Assembly (NCBI RefSeq): GCF_043235035.1
Contig: NZ_JAZAQF010000078.1
Coordinates: forward strand, 62,001 to 126,000
Reading direction: 5' to 3'
DNA from: CACIAM-69d sp001698445
GTDB taxonomy: Bacteria; Cyanobacteriota; Cyanobacteriia; CACIAM-69d
Length of the DNA stretch: 64,000 nucleotides
The notes below the pieces were generated by a model. It saw only the letters and a list, made by a program, of their open reading frames with translations. It was not told where the DNA came from and ran no database searches. Positions 27,063 through 35,460 of this stretch are shown in pieces. Numbering within the stretch: position 1 is the stretch's first letter; every line of letters starts with the position of its first letter. Made by a program: the position numbers and the translations under genes.

Positions 27063-27524
27063 CTAGGGCAGGTATTTCTGCACCACAGTCCAACCGGTTC
27101 CCAATACCCACAGCAAGGCCAAGCACAAAACCAAATTGGTGCGCCAATGGAGCGATCGGGCCCAAGGGCGCTCGATCGCAATCCGACTTGCGCTCCAGGC
27201 CGACAAGCCCACCAAGCCCACCACAGTCAACCCCGCCAGCAGGTGGGGCGAGTGGCCCAAGCGGCCAAAATGCCCCAGCGTGCCGACAATTCCCACCCCC
27301 AGCAACAGCAACACCAACGCCACCAACCCGATGCCCAGGGTGATGTGCAGCGGCCGCAGCCAGCTTGGAAGGGTCGTCGCCATAGCTAAAGCGCGATCGC
27401 TAGACCGTAAGCGATCGCGCCTCAACACCACTCCCGTCACACCCAGCAAACTATAGGCCGTCAGCGTTAGGCCCATTGACCATGCGGCAATTCGCCACAG
27501 CCACAAAAAATCCGGCAGGTTCAA
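27063..27524 (-). CDS. Four-helix membrane protein, DUF4079-like
   Basis: A 153-residue hydrophobic protein with four predicted helices (about 10-33, 57-82, 90-112, 128-147). LRPLHITLGIGLVALVL, HLLAGLTVVGLVGLSAWSAS, ARSLHWRTNLVLCLALL and GWTVVQKYLP resemble DUF4079 membrane proteins of cyanobacteria and plants; the spaced His residues could bind haem, but this is inference. The start is uncertain: TTG at 27524, or ATG at 27476 which would trim the first helix. Confidence 0.55.
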   Translation of the reverse strand: MNLPDFLWLWRIAAWSMGLTLTAYSLLGVTGVVLRRDRLRSSDRALAMATTLPSWLRPLHITLGIGLVALVLLLLGVGIVGTLGHFGRLGHSPHLLAGLTVVGLVGLSAWSASRIAIERPWARSLHWRTNLVLCLALLWVLGTGWTVVQKYLP

Positions 27525-27821
27525 ATCAATTCGCTCAAGTTGCTCAAAACTGAAGTGACAAGATGAAATAGAGCACCCGATGAATTAACAACCAGTTAAC
27601 AAAATGTCACAGCATTTCTTAACCATCGGAGATCCATAACAGCGCTTCCATCGAGCCTAACATCTATGCTGCCTGTCTCGCGCTGCTCATCTAGTGCCAT
27701 TACCTCAGAATTCAGCACCACCTTCAGCGTCGTATCCATCACACCAAGCCCGACCGAGCTGTCCCCCCTGACCGCCTCATTACTCCTCTGGGCGGTCTTT
27801 GGACAAGCAACTAATGGGTCA
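27525..27821. other. 297 bp gap, nothing recognised
   Basis: A minus-strand open frame crosses it but overlaps the end of the DUF1830 gene and has no protein-like features. I do not count it as a gene. Confidence 0.4.
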
Positions 27822-28181
27822 CTAGGCCCCAACCGAAACAGCCGGCTCCGGATCCGAACAGGTTTCGGTTTCCCGATTAACGGTTTCATTCGCACGATCG
27901 GGCGAATCAATTAAACTCTCCATTTCTTCCTCAAAAGATAGCTCTGAACAGGGAATTCGATCAGAAAGAATTGAGCTGGCCATCATGCCCGTGTGAATTT
28001 CCAGTTGTGCTTCTGGCAGCGCTTCAAAAACCAAGCGCTGTCCCGGGAAAACCACCCGTTCAAAATACCAATTCGCGATGTTCGTGATCCGAGCAACCTG
28101 AATCTTGCTCGTGGCATTGACGTAGCAGCAAAGGAGCTTTTGCCGATCGTCATTGGGAATGGGATCGATAATTTGTGCCAT
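27822..28181 (-). CDS. DUF1830 protein
   Basis: A 119-residue soluble protein. The core KLLCCYVNATSKIQVARITNIANWYFERVVFPGQRLVFEALPEAQLEIHTGMMASSILSDRIPC matches the DUF1830 family found in cyanobacteria; its function is not known. About 45 acidic, Glu-rich residues follow the domain. ATG at 28181 (MAQIIDPIPNDD) is used. It is divergent from the radical SAM gene across a 756 bp intergenic region. Confidence 0.82.
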   Translation of the reverse strand: MAQIIDPIPNDDRQKLLCCYVNATSKIQVARITNIANWYFERVVFPGQRLVFEALPEAQLEIHTGMMASSILSDRIPCSELSFEEEMESLIDSPDRANETVNRETETCSDPEPAVSVGA

Positions 28182-28592
28182 GGTTGCAGGGATAGGAGCC
28201 AAGGGTAGATCAAGGGAATAGAACGATTTTGCTACGCTAACACCCCCTTTGCCGACAAGCTGTAAACCCGATTACCAACGAGGAGCTTTTCAATTTTTAA
28301 ATCTTTAAGAAAATCTAACGATTATCAGTCTTGCAATCAGGACTCTATCAATACCCTACTAAGATCCAATTAAGGATCAACCAAATCTCAACTCAAACTA
28401 ATCTCAACTGAGCTAAAATGAGTGTCTCAATTGCGATCTCCCACAAGCCAAGTTTTATTAGTCACGGGCTTTAAAAAGGGCCTAATTTCCTGAAAAAATT
28501 CGAATAAAATCTCCTAAAATTTCTCTCAAACTTCCTTCAAACTTCCTTCAAACTTTTTTTGATTGCTTGCGAAGCTCTCTGGAAATAATTTG

Positions 28593-28625
28593 CAGAGAAC
28601 TTGCAAATTATTTGCAAGTTCTCTG
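28593..28625. repeat. Perfect 15 bp inverted repeat with 3-base loop
   Basis: CAGAGAACTTGCAAA, then TTA, then TTTGCAAGTTCTCTG. The arms are perfectly complementary and the site is nearly symmetric, so it may act as a hairpin in either transcript or as a dimer operator. No T-run follows on either strand. Confidence 0.8.
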
Positions 28626-28696
28626 TAGGTTTTATCCACCTGATCAGACCTTGTAGACTGGTTCAATTGCCAGTTAATGCGTTCTTTCATGCTAGC

Positions 28697-28820
28697 TCAA
28701 GGCTCTCGGAATCGTGGGAGCTTGACGATTAAAGGTTCGGAATCGTCACCATTTGCTAACGGACAAGGGCCACCCGCTACGATCTGGCGGTCTCATGGAA
28801 GACTCGTGCGGGCCCAATTT
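28697..28820 (+). ncRNA. Candidate structured leader or small RNA upstream of the radical SAM gene
   Basis: Three stem-loops can be drawn in series. TCAAG(G)CTC pairs with GAGCTTGA (28697-28727). GACGATT pairs perfectly with AATCGTC (28724-28747); the two stems overlap and could be alternatives. A larger GC-rich stem runs from GGGCC/CCGC near 28768 to GCGGGCCC ending near 28815 and is followed by AATTTTT. This looks like a terminator or attenuator about 120 nt before the start codon. It matches no riboswitch I know. Confidence 0.4.
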
Positions 28821-28937
28821 TTGAAGAAAATTAGCCTGAAATGGTGGCTCGGGTGAAATCGGGCCAGGGTCTGGTGTTATCGTTAACTTATATGAACAAG
28901 CCTTAATGATCCGTTGCGACAGTTAGGGAAGTGGATG

Positions 28938-30515
28938 ATGGCCGATCGCATTTTGTACGTCCGACTGCCCTGTAACCCCATCTTCCCGATCGGGGTGGTT
29001 TATCTCGCTGACCACGTACACAAGCAGTTTCCCGCGATCGAGCAGCGGCTCTTTGACCTGGGAACCGTGCCACCCTTGGACTTTAAAGCGGCCCTTGATG
29101 CGGAAATCGATGCCTTCCGACCCACCCTGCTGGTTTTTTCCTGGCGCGACATTCAGATCTATGCACCCGTGGGCGGCCGCGGTGGCAATCCGCTGCAAAA
29201 TGCCTTCGAGTTTTATTACGCCAAAAACCCCTTGATCAAGCTTCGGGGAGCCTTGGGTGGTTTGCGGGTCACCAGCGCTTACTATGCGGAACTCTGGCGC
29301 AATCAGGGCCTCATTCGGCGGGGACTGCGCCGGGCCCGACGCTACAATTCCAGCGCCCGGGCGGTGGTGGGCGGCGGGGCCGTCAGTGTGTTTTATGAAC
29401 AGTTGCAGCGATCGCTTCCCAAGGGCACGATCGTCTCCGTTGGGGAAGGGGAAACCCTGCTGGAAAAACTGCTGCGAGGCGAGTCCTTAGACCAAGAACG
29501 CTGTTACATTGCCGGGGAAACGAAGCCCCGTGCGGGCCTAGTGCATGAGCCACCCGCACCCTTGGAAAAAACCGCCTGTAACTACGCCTACATTCAAACA
29601 ATCTGGCCAGCCTTTAGCTACTATTTCCGCGATCGGGACTTTTATATCGGTGTGCAAACCAAGCGCGGTTGCCCCCATAACTGCTGCTATTGCGTCTATA
29701 CCGTCATTGAGGGTAAGCAAGTTCGGATTAATCCGGCCGTTGAAGTGGTTGCAGAAATGCAGCAGCTTTATCAATTGGGTGTTCGTAACTTTTGGTTCAC
29801 CGATGCCCAATTTATCCCGGCTCGACGCTTCATTGAAGATGCCAAGGAATTGCTCAGAAATGTCCTGGCGGCTGGCATGACGGATATTCATTGGGCTGCC
29901 TATATTCGCGCCGATAACCTCGATCCAGAACTCTGTGATCTGATGGTGAAAACGGGCATGAACTACTTTGAAATTGGGATTACTAGCGGATCCCAAGAAC
30001 TGGTGCGCAAAATGCGAATGGGCTATAACTTGCGCACGGTTCTGCAAAATTGTCGTGACCTAAAAGCGGCTGGTTTTGAGGATGTGGTTTCGGTTAATTA
30101 CTCCTTCAATGTGATTGATGAAACCTATGAAACCATTCGCCAAACCATCGCCTATCATCGGGCCCTGGAGGAAATTTTTGGGGCTGACAAAGTGGAGCCA
30201 GCGATTTTCTTCATTGGTTTGCAACCCCATACTCACTTGGAAGAATATGCCCTCAAGAAGGAAATTCTGAAACCCGGTTATGACCCCATGAGCCTGATGC
30301 CTTGGACGGCGCGGAAGCTGCTCTGGAATCCGGAACCGTTGGGGTCGTTTTTTGGGGAAGTGTGTCTGGAAGCTTGGCGCAGCAATAGCAATGATTTCGG
30401 CCGAGAAGTGATGCGAATTTTGGAGCGCCGGTTGGGCCGCAGCTCTTTGGAGGCAGCCCTTTCGGCCCCGATCGCCCCAAAAACCCAGAGCCGCGAGCTG
30501 ATCAAAACGCCCTAG
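28938..30515 (+). CDS. Radical SAM protein with N-terminal B12-binding-like domain (cyanobacterial, linked by name to photosystem II high-light acclimation)
   Basis: A 525-residue protein. The N-terminal 220 residues (ILYVRLPCNPIFPIGVVYLADHV, VVGGGAVSVFYEQL, VSVGEGETLLEKLLRG) fit the B12-binding-like layout of this radical SAM class. The radical SAM core follows with the cluster motif as CPHNCCYC (three Cys spaced CxxxCxxC), then WFTDAQFIPARRFIEDA and NYFEIGITSGSQELVRKMRMGYN. I recall near-identical cyanobacterial proteins named photosystem II high light acclimation radical SAM protein; I could not verify that here. ATG ATG begins at 28935; the second ATG has better spacing from GGGAAG. Substrate unknown. 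Confidence 0.78.
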   Translation: MADRILYVRLPCNPIFPIGVVYLADHVHKQFPAIEQRLFDLGTVPPLDFKAALDAEIDAFRPTLLVFSWRDIQIYAPVGGRGGNPLQNAFEFYYAKNPLIKLRGALGGLRVTSAYYAELWRNQGLIRRGLRRARRYNSSARAVVGGGAVSVFYEQLQRSLPKGTIVSVGEGETLLEKLLRGESLDQERCYIAGETKPRAGLVHEPPAPLEKTACNYAYIQTIWPAFSYYFRDRDFYIGVQTKRGCPHNCCYCVYTVIEGKQVRINPAVEVVAEMQQLYQLGVRNFWFTDAQFIPARRFIEDAKELLRNVLAAGMTDIHWAAYIRADNLDPELCDLMVKTGMNYFEIGITSGSQELVRKMRMGYNLRTVLQNCRDLKAAGFEDVVSVNYSFNVIDETYETIRQTIAYHRALEEIFGADKVEPAIFFIGLQPHTHLEEYALKKEILKPGYDPMSLMPWTARKLLWNPEPLGSFFGEVCLEAWRSNSNDFGREVMRILERRLGRSSLEAALSAPIAPKTQSRELIKTP

Positions 30516-30582
30516 GAGCGTGGCTGCCTCAATTCGTTGGGCTAAATTACATGGCTGTTACCGTCACCTGATCGTTAAGCAG

Positions 30583-30602
30583 CAAGATGCTCAAGCCCCT
30601 TG
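30583..30602. repeat. Dispersed palindrome, copy E (opposite orientation)
   Basis: CAAGATGCTCAAGCCCCTTG is the reverse-complement version of the variant core in copy C (CAAGGGGCTTAAGCATCTTG) with one further change. It lies in the 186 bp gap after the radical SAM gene. Confidence 0.75.
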
Positions 30603-30701
30603 TTACCACGACTGGCTTCGCAACTTTGACCTAATGTATTAAGCCTGTCATGCCACTAGGGATGTCTGAGCGGTTGCTTTTCCACTTCACCCCCCCGAGC
30701 C

Positions 30702-31082
30702 ATGGAGCCTTCAACCCCCGAGCCGATCGCCCTGCGTCCTTTGGCCCCCTATGAGGATCGGTTGCTGTCGGCGTTGGCTTTTTTCCGAACCCAACGCAGC
30801 CGCAACAATCAAGCTCATCACTGCTTGTCGATGTATTTGCGACAGTCGGAAGGGCGAATTATGGCCGAAGTGGGGTTCTATGCCCGGGCGATCGGTCAAG
30901 ATCCTGGGGCCTTGCTGGAACTGATTTACACCAATCCCGATCGGGCAGAATCCCTGATTGCGGAGTGGTCTGGGTCTCAAATTTCTCAGGTTTTTGAGCC
31001 TGAGTTGCCAACCCAATCGGAACCAGAAATCGGATCACCGGAAATCGGGCGATCGGGAAGAGAACCCGAGACTGAACCATAA
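30702..31082 (+). CDS. Small soluble protein of unknown function
   Basis: I do not recognise this 126-residue protein. Residues 18-90 are likely helical (EDRLLSALAFFRTQRSRNNQAHHCLSMYLRQSEGRIMAEVGFYARAIG, LLELIYTNPDRAESLIAEW) and the last 35 are rich in Glu and Pro. The composition and codon use look like a genuine gene. ATG at 30702, downstream of the radical SAM gene on the same strand. Confidence 0.6.
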   Translation: MEPSTPEPIALRPLAPYEDRLLSALAFFRTQRSRNNQAHHCLSMYLRQSEGRIMAEVGFYARAIGQDPGALLELIYTNPDRAESLIAEWSGSQISQVFEPELPTQSEPEIGSPEIGRSGREPETEP

Positions 31083-31172
31083 TCGCACCATTGCGATCAC
31101 TGTTGAGGCGGCTAAGAAGGCGATCAAGATTGACCGCGATCGCCCATGAACAGGATTAAGCCGTGCTTCAGT

Positions 31173-31841
31173 TCAATCGGCCGCAGGCTGAGGCTTCTCA
31201 GGCGATCGCTCCGGGCTTCCCTTGGGGGTCACCGCCGAATCAAAAGAATCGTTGGTGAAGTAAACATGGCCCAACGGGCGGCCTTGATAGGAGCGTTTGG
31301 TAAATCGCCATCCGGGAAAAAGTTGCAGCTTCAAAAATCCAGAAGTAAATCCTCGGGTGCTGGCAATGTCCATTACCGGGCCGCCATTCGCACCGAAAGG
31401 TACCCCTTGCAACACCACTGAATTAAATCGACGACTGAGACGGAGGGAATATTGCAGCCCTAAATCACGTTTGGCCACTCGCACAGAGAAACCATTGCTA
31501 TCAATGCTGCGTCCACAAATGCCCGTGAAATTGAAGTTAACCAGCAATGGATCGACCACTACAGGGTAGCTGCCGCTTTCGGCCCAGCAAAGCCGCTGAT
31601 TAGATACTTGCTCCAAAACCAAGAGCTTAAAAGAATCCGTGCCGAGGGGCTGCGCAATCGCAATAAAGCGTGATTGATCAACTTCCTGTTGATCAAACGT
31701 GGTGGATTTAGGCGCTGTTGGGGTGGGCATTGCGGCCCATGATCCCAGTGATCCCATTGTTCCCAAGCCAAAACCCAAAGCCAATGAGAGGATCCCTAGC
31801 CCAGGGTTGCTAAGGGAGTAGTTCCGAGAATTTGGAGCCAT
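31173..31841 (-). CDS. DUF3747 exported protein
   Basis: A 222-residue protein with an N-terminal hydrophobic signal (GLGILSLALGFGLGTMGSLGSWAAM) and a DUF3747-type domain: TTFDQQEVDQSRFIAIAQPLG, LLVLEQVSNQRLCWAESGSYPVVVDPLLVNFNFTGICGRSIDSNGFSVRV, and TSGFLKLQLFPGWRFTKRSYQGRPLGHVYFTND. The function of the family is not known; export to the periplasm or surface is inferred from the signal. ATG at 31841 is used. It converges with the gene at 30702. Confidence 0.78.
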   Translation of the reverse strand: MAPNSRNYSLSNPGLGILSLALGFGLGTMGSLGSWAAMPTPTAPKSTTFDQQEVDQSRFIAIAQPLGTDSFKLLVLEQVSNQRLCWAESGSYPVVVDPLLVNFNFTGICGRSIDSNGFSVRVAKRDLGLQYSLRLSRRFNSVVLQGVPFGANGGPVMDIASTRGFTSGFLKLQLFPGWRFTKRSYQGRPLGHVYFTNDSFDSAVTPKGSPERSPEKPQPAAD

Positions 31842-32271
31842 AGGATTGTCCTTGGATTGACCAATCATCAACGACCAGTGCAAACAGTCATCAAGCAGAG
31901 TAGGGTTAGCCGGAATGCTCAGTGGGCGATCGGGAAAAGTGCAAACAAACGCTTAGAGATGGTCTTGGAGAATGCTGAAGAAGCTGGTTGCGATTGGGTT
32001 AGTTCCGAGGGATGGCGATCAGTGGCTAAATAATGGCTAAATGAGGAGTGGCTCAGCGGGCGATCGAGAGATTACATCAAGAGATTACAGAGAAGGATAG
32101 GGACTATTTAAAAAGTTCCTATCCTCACTGTAATGTCCATCAAAAAGTAATGCCCATCAAAAATCAAGTCGTAACAATCAAGCAGCAAAAATCAAGCAGC
32201 AGAATCAAGCATGAGGCATCAAGAATCAAGCAATCACAAAGCTTGAATGAAGCACTCAATTCAGACCTGAT
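31842..32271. other. 430 bp gap with AATCAAGCA-type direct repeats
   Basis: Between about 32160 and 32235 the phrase AATCAAGCA recurs four or five times with small changes. A plus-strand open frame of 75 codons runs through it, but its sequence is just the translated repeat and it starts with GTG, so I reject it as a gene. Confidence 0.55.
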
Positions 32272-32754
32272 TTAGGCAGCCAGGGCCTGCTCGATCGCGC
32301 CGATCAATTCAGCCGAATCCGGGGCAATGCGGCTGGGGAAACGACCCAGAATTTCGCCATTTTTACCAATCAGAAACTTTTCAAAGTTCCAGGCCACATC
32401 CCCAGTCGGCTCGGCTCCCGAGGTCAGGCGGGCGTAGAGCGGGTGTTGCTCGGCTCCCTTAGCATGTACCTTGTCAAACAGCTCAAAAGTCACGCTGTAG
32501 CGCGTTGAGCAGAAGGTCTTAATTTGGTCGTTGGTTCCGGGTTCTTGGGAACCAAAATCGTTGCAAGGAAAGGCCAAAATCCGCAGACCTTGGGCACTAT
32601 ATTTTTCATGCAAGGCCTGAAGTCCTTGATATTGCGGCGTGTAGCCACAATAGGAAGCCACGTTCACAATCAAAAGCACTTGCCCTTGATAGCTGCTGAG
32701 GGCACGGTCTTCGCCGTCAATGGTTTTGACTGAGAGATCGGTGATGGTTGCCAT
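32272..32754 (-). CDS. Glutathione peroxidase family protein (Cys type)
   Basis: Reduces hydrogen or lipid peroxides. The 160-residue product has the peroxidatic Cys36 in NVASYCGYTPQY where animal enzymes have selenocysteine, the Gln/Asn region AFPCNDFGSQEPG and the Trp motif VAWNFEKFLIGKNG. The family in cyanobacteria usually takes electrons from NADPH or thioredoxin rather than glutathione; which applies here cannot be read from sequence. It lies 88 bp downstream of the PrxQ gene on the same strand, giving a peroxide-defence pair. Confidence 0.92.
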   Translation of the reverse strand: MATITDLSVKTIDGEDRALSSYQGQVLLIVNVASYCGYTPQYQGLQALHEKYSAQGLRILAFPCNDFGSQEPGTNDQIKTFCSTRYSVTFELFDKVHAKGAEQHPLYARLTSGAEPTGDVAWNFEKFLIGKNGEILGRFPSRIAPDSAELIGAIEQALAA

Positions 32755-32842
32755 GATGAGTGTGCTTGTCGTGTCGCCGGTGATGGTTGTCTAGGATAGC
32801 GGTTTGGGATGGAAATGATCCCGGGGGTGACCCTTCGGGGGG

Positions 32843-33298
32843 CTAGCCCAACCCTTGCACAATTTTGAGCGCTTCGGTCACGTGGCCCTTGGCATTCAAC
32901 AGATCGTTGAACTGGTGGCGCACAATGCCCGCTTTGTCGATAACGTAGGTAACCCGGCCCGGAACCACAAACAGCGTGTTCGGGACACCGTAGGCCTTGC
33001 GCAGGGCCCCATCGCGATCGCTCACGAGGGTGAAGGGCAAGCTATATTTTTCCGCGAACGTTTTGTGGGAATCCACGGAGTCGCTGCTCACGCCGATCAC
33101 TGCTGCACCGGCCCCTTGAAAGGCTTCGTAGCTATCGCGGAAGGCACAGGCTTCGATCGTGCAACCGGGCGTGTCGTCCTTGGGGTAAAAGTAGAGCACG
33201 ACGGGTTGCTTACCCGCAAACTGGCTCAGGGTGATGGTTTCACCCGTTTGGGTTGGCAGGGAAAAATCCGGCGCGCGATCGCCCACTTGAATAGCCAT
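32843..33298 (-). CDS. Peroxiredoxin, PrxQ/Bcp type
   Basis: A thioredoxin-dependent thiol peroxidase of 151 residues. The peroxidatic Cys46 and resolving Cys51 lie in YPKDDTPGCTIEACAFRD, the five-residue spacing that defines Bcp/PrxQ. VIGVSSDSVDSHKTFAEKYSLPFTLVSD is also typical. ATG at 33298. It lies between the small membrane protein at 33417 and the glutathione peroxidase gene, all on the minus strand. Confidence 0.94.
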   Translation of the reverse strand: MAIQVGDRAPDFSLPTQTGETITLSQFAGKQPVVLYFYPKDDTPGCTIEACAFRDSYEAFQGAGAAVIGVSSDSVDSHKTFAEKYSLPFTLVSDRDGALRKAYGVPNTLFVVPGRVTYVIDKAGIVRHQFNDLLNAKGHVTEALKIVQGLG

Positions 33299-33416
33299 AG
33301 GAACCTAAGGAAATCATTGCGATTTGTGAACCATGGCTAATGCTACCGCAGGGCCCATGGCGGCTGACCGATCGGCCCAAGGAAGCAGCAGGCGGCGGGG
33401 CAATTTTCAGGATTGC

Positions 33417-33830
33417 CTAAGGGAGGCCGTCCCCTTCTTCAAAGTCAGGCTGACTGGGGCGATCGGGCTGCCACCGCACCGGCCGCTGATTGAGGGGCAC
33501 GCGGCCCGTTTCCGCTTCAACGGTGGCCCGATTGTGCGCGGGGTCAAAATTTTGGGTCATTTCCGATCGCAGGGTTTGCACTCGGGTTTCCACCAGGCGC
33601 ACTTCCGCTTGCAGTTGCCGTAACTCTGCCCGACGGGTGGCATAGAGCGGGATCCACTGCACCAGCGCCGCGATCGCAATGAGCGCCAACACACTGTTAA
33701 CCGACAGCTTGAACAGGCTTTCCAGGGCGATCGATCGATAGGACGCAGACTTCGGTAGTTGCTTGGAACGCAACCTGGGTCGGCGTTGTACCGGTGGATC
33801 AGGACGATGCTGGGGCTGGAAAGCGTTCAT
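33417..33830 (-). CDS. Single-pass membrane protein with periplasmic coiled-coil, FtsB/FtsL-like shape
   Basis: A 137-residue bitopic protein: about 45 basic cytoplasmic residues (RRPRLRSKQLPK), one helix at about 43-63 (VNSVLALIAIAALVQWIPL), a coiled-coil of about 30 residues (RRAELRQLQAEVRLVETRVQTLRSEM) and a Pro/Arg/Asp-rich tail. This is the size and topology of FtsB/FtsL/DivIC division proteins, but there is no sequence signature, so this is only a possibility. ATG at 33830; the codon before it is TTG. Confidence 0.55.
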   Translation of the reverse strand: MNAFQPQHRPDPPVQRRPRLRSKQLPKSASYRSIALESLFKLSVNSVLALIAIAALVQWIPLYATRRAELRQLQAEVRLVETRVQTLRSEMTQNFDPAHNRATVEAETGRVPLNQRPVRWQPDRPSQPDFEEGDGLP

Positions 33831-34002
33831 CAAAACCAGTGAGTGAGCGCAGTTAAGCAGAAATGGATAGTTGAGCTAGTGGGCTGCACCCTGATACACG
33901 ATGTGATCCCCCAGCATGGTCTGGGTTTCAGGAAACCCAAATCCCCCAAGGTTCTAGCAATTTGCTTGTGATTCGGCAATGTGCTAGGGGCAGTAGGGAG
34001 GA

Positions 34003-34046
34003 TTACCCCTCTCCGTAAAACTGGTGCAATGGGGGTGACTTTTTTA
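34003..34046 (+). terminator. Terminator-like hairpin without an upstream gene
   Basis: TTACCCC pairs with GGGGTGA (one G-T) and is followed by CTTTTTT. Because no plus-strand gene lies within 700 bp upstream, it may end a short non-coding transcript. Confidence 0.4.
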
Positions 34047-34525
34047 ACGATGGCAGAACCGAAATTCGTGACTCTAAAAATCAGAGAAAATTAGTGGCAA
34101 TCGATCGTTGGCAATCGATCGTTGAGTCTGGCGACTGCCCATAGTTAGTTCATCCAGAATGGAGTATGAGATCCGGATGAATTCATGACGACTCATAAAT
34201 CAATGAATTGACTAACCAAACAGATCGACTCAACCAATCAACCAGGCAGACTATTAATCAATTCATTGATTGTCCCTGAATTGAATCACCCTTGAATTGC
34301 TCATGGTTTTCCTTGAAAGTAAGCAAGCCTACCGCAAGCCAACCCATCTTGAAACCCATGTAAGCCTATCTTGAAATCTTTAACCAGAGGCGATTGATCG
34401 GTTGAGCGCGACATTTTTAGCAACATTTTTGCATCAATGTCTCTAAATATCTCTAGACGATTGTTGGATCCTGTTGAGATTTCTAGCTCTTTTGAATTGA
34501 TGCAATTGCAGCGCAATCAAAACCA

Positions 34526-34645
34526 ATGAAGGTCTTTGCTTCTTAAGCTTTTGAAGATGCTATCAATCCTATGGAAGGACTTGATAGAGATGACATTTGG
34601 CGCTTGAGAAATCTTTTGGGGATTTCTGAAGAAGACTTTGGGAGC
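34526..34645 (+). pseudogene. Possible remnant: short interrupted reading frame
   Basis: From ATG 34526 the frame reads MKVFAS, stop, then AFEDAINPMEGLDRDDIW and RLRNLLGISEEDFGS before a second stop. The second part reads like the acidic helical C-terminus of a real protein. I cannot assign a family, and chance is not excluded. Confidence 0.2.
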
Positions 34646-35194
34646 TAATTGAAGAATGATTCAGAGGATTCAGATTTTTGGTTTGGGCATGGTTAATCAT
34701 GATCAGCAGCAACGACAGTGTTAATTCAGAAAATTTCACTCAAGTTTATATGGGTGATTTTCCTGAACAAACACCGTGAAATCAAAAGACTTTGACGGTG
34801 TAACTAATCCTAAGCTGACAGTTTTAAGGCAATCGGCTGTGGGTTGAGACCTTGGGCCAGAGCCTTCAGGATGTTACCGCTAAAATGCCCAAACACGGCA
34901 TGAAGAGAGCACCCAAAGGGGTTAAGTCTTGGTTAATGGCGGATTGTCCGCAACCACCCCGCCTAGTCCTAGCACGCGATCGCTCGTGAAGCAAGGCGAT
35001 CGGGCTGAATAATGAGTGGTTCCGTGTTGGGCGGGGTTAGTGGGGTATTATTCGGTACTCGCGCAGCCGCCGATTTGTCAGCAATTTCTTGTTGATTTAC
35101 TGCCGATTCGCAGTCGCCTAATCAGCGGTTGCTTCGTGTCCTTGCAGGGATGAGCCTGATTCGTGATCATCCCGCGATCGGGTCGAGTACCGTA

Positions 35195-35233
35195 AAGCGC
35201 CATCAAGCGCCATCAAGCGCCATCAAGCGCCAT
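35195..35233. repeat. 10 bp tandem repeat, 3.9 units
   Basis: AAGCGCCATC is repeated head to tail with no mismatch, 230 bp upstream of psbM. The units are strong candidates for slippage variation and lie where the psbM promoter region could be. Confidence 0.9.
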
Positions 35234-35460
35234 AAATTAGCCCGGTGTATCCTAAAAAACGTGCAGGAATGCTCCTGGGAAACCGCTGCCCGATCGCCCT
35301 GGGCCAATCCGGCCGACTTCCAGCCAATGGAGCGAGCAGCCTTTGGTAGACTGGACAGCATCCATCAACCCCAGCCATCAACTCGACGGCTTGGGTCTCA
35401 GCTCCCTGCCCTAGCGCGGGGTCAACCAACACTTCGAAAGACACCTAGAGGCATCATTCC

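Larger units (their letters stand above)
28182..28937. other. 756 bp AT-rich divergent intergenic region
   Basis: No protein gene. It holds three short direct copies of CTTCCTTCAAACTT-like sequence (about 28525-28555), the perfect inverted repeat at 28593 and the stem-loop cluster at 28697. Together they suggest an RNA-level regulatory region ahead of the radical SAM gene. Confidence 0.55.
33831..35460. other. 1.63 kb gene-poor, AT-rich region ahead of psbM
   Basis: I find no convincing gene. It contains a hairpin (TGGGTTTC/GAAACCCA, 33922-33939), a terminator-like hairpin at 34003, a duplicated GGCAATCGATCGTT (34098-34125), an interrupted short frame at 34526-34645 and the decamer repeats at 35195. 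ACCCCGCCT near 34950 can pair with GGGCGGGGT near 35030. A minus-strand open frame at 34301-34516 shows no protein-like features. Confidence 0.5.

Noticed and set aside
27596..27910. 104-codon minus-strand frame between the DUF4079-like and DUF1830 genes
   Set aside because: It overlaps the end of the DUF1830 coding region in another frame and shows no domain or composition typical of the genome's proteins.
28750..28815. Cobalamin riboswitch in the radical SAM leader
   Set aside because: The GC-rich stem is suggestive, but the conserved B12-box and GCCACTG-type core are not present.
32048..32275. 75-codon plus-strand open frame starting with GTG
   Set aside because: Its C-terminal half is the translation of AATCAAGCA-type direct repeats and it has no protein-like pattern; treated as intergenic.
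34301..34516. 71-codon minus-strand open frame in the psbM upstream region
   Set aside because: No RBS, no recognisable motif and AT-rich composition like the surrounding non-coding DNA.
35195..35233. CRISPR-like array at the decamer repeats
   Set aside because: Units are contiguous without spacers and only 10 bp long; the same holds for the other tandem arrays.
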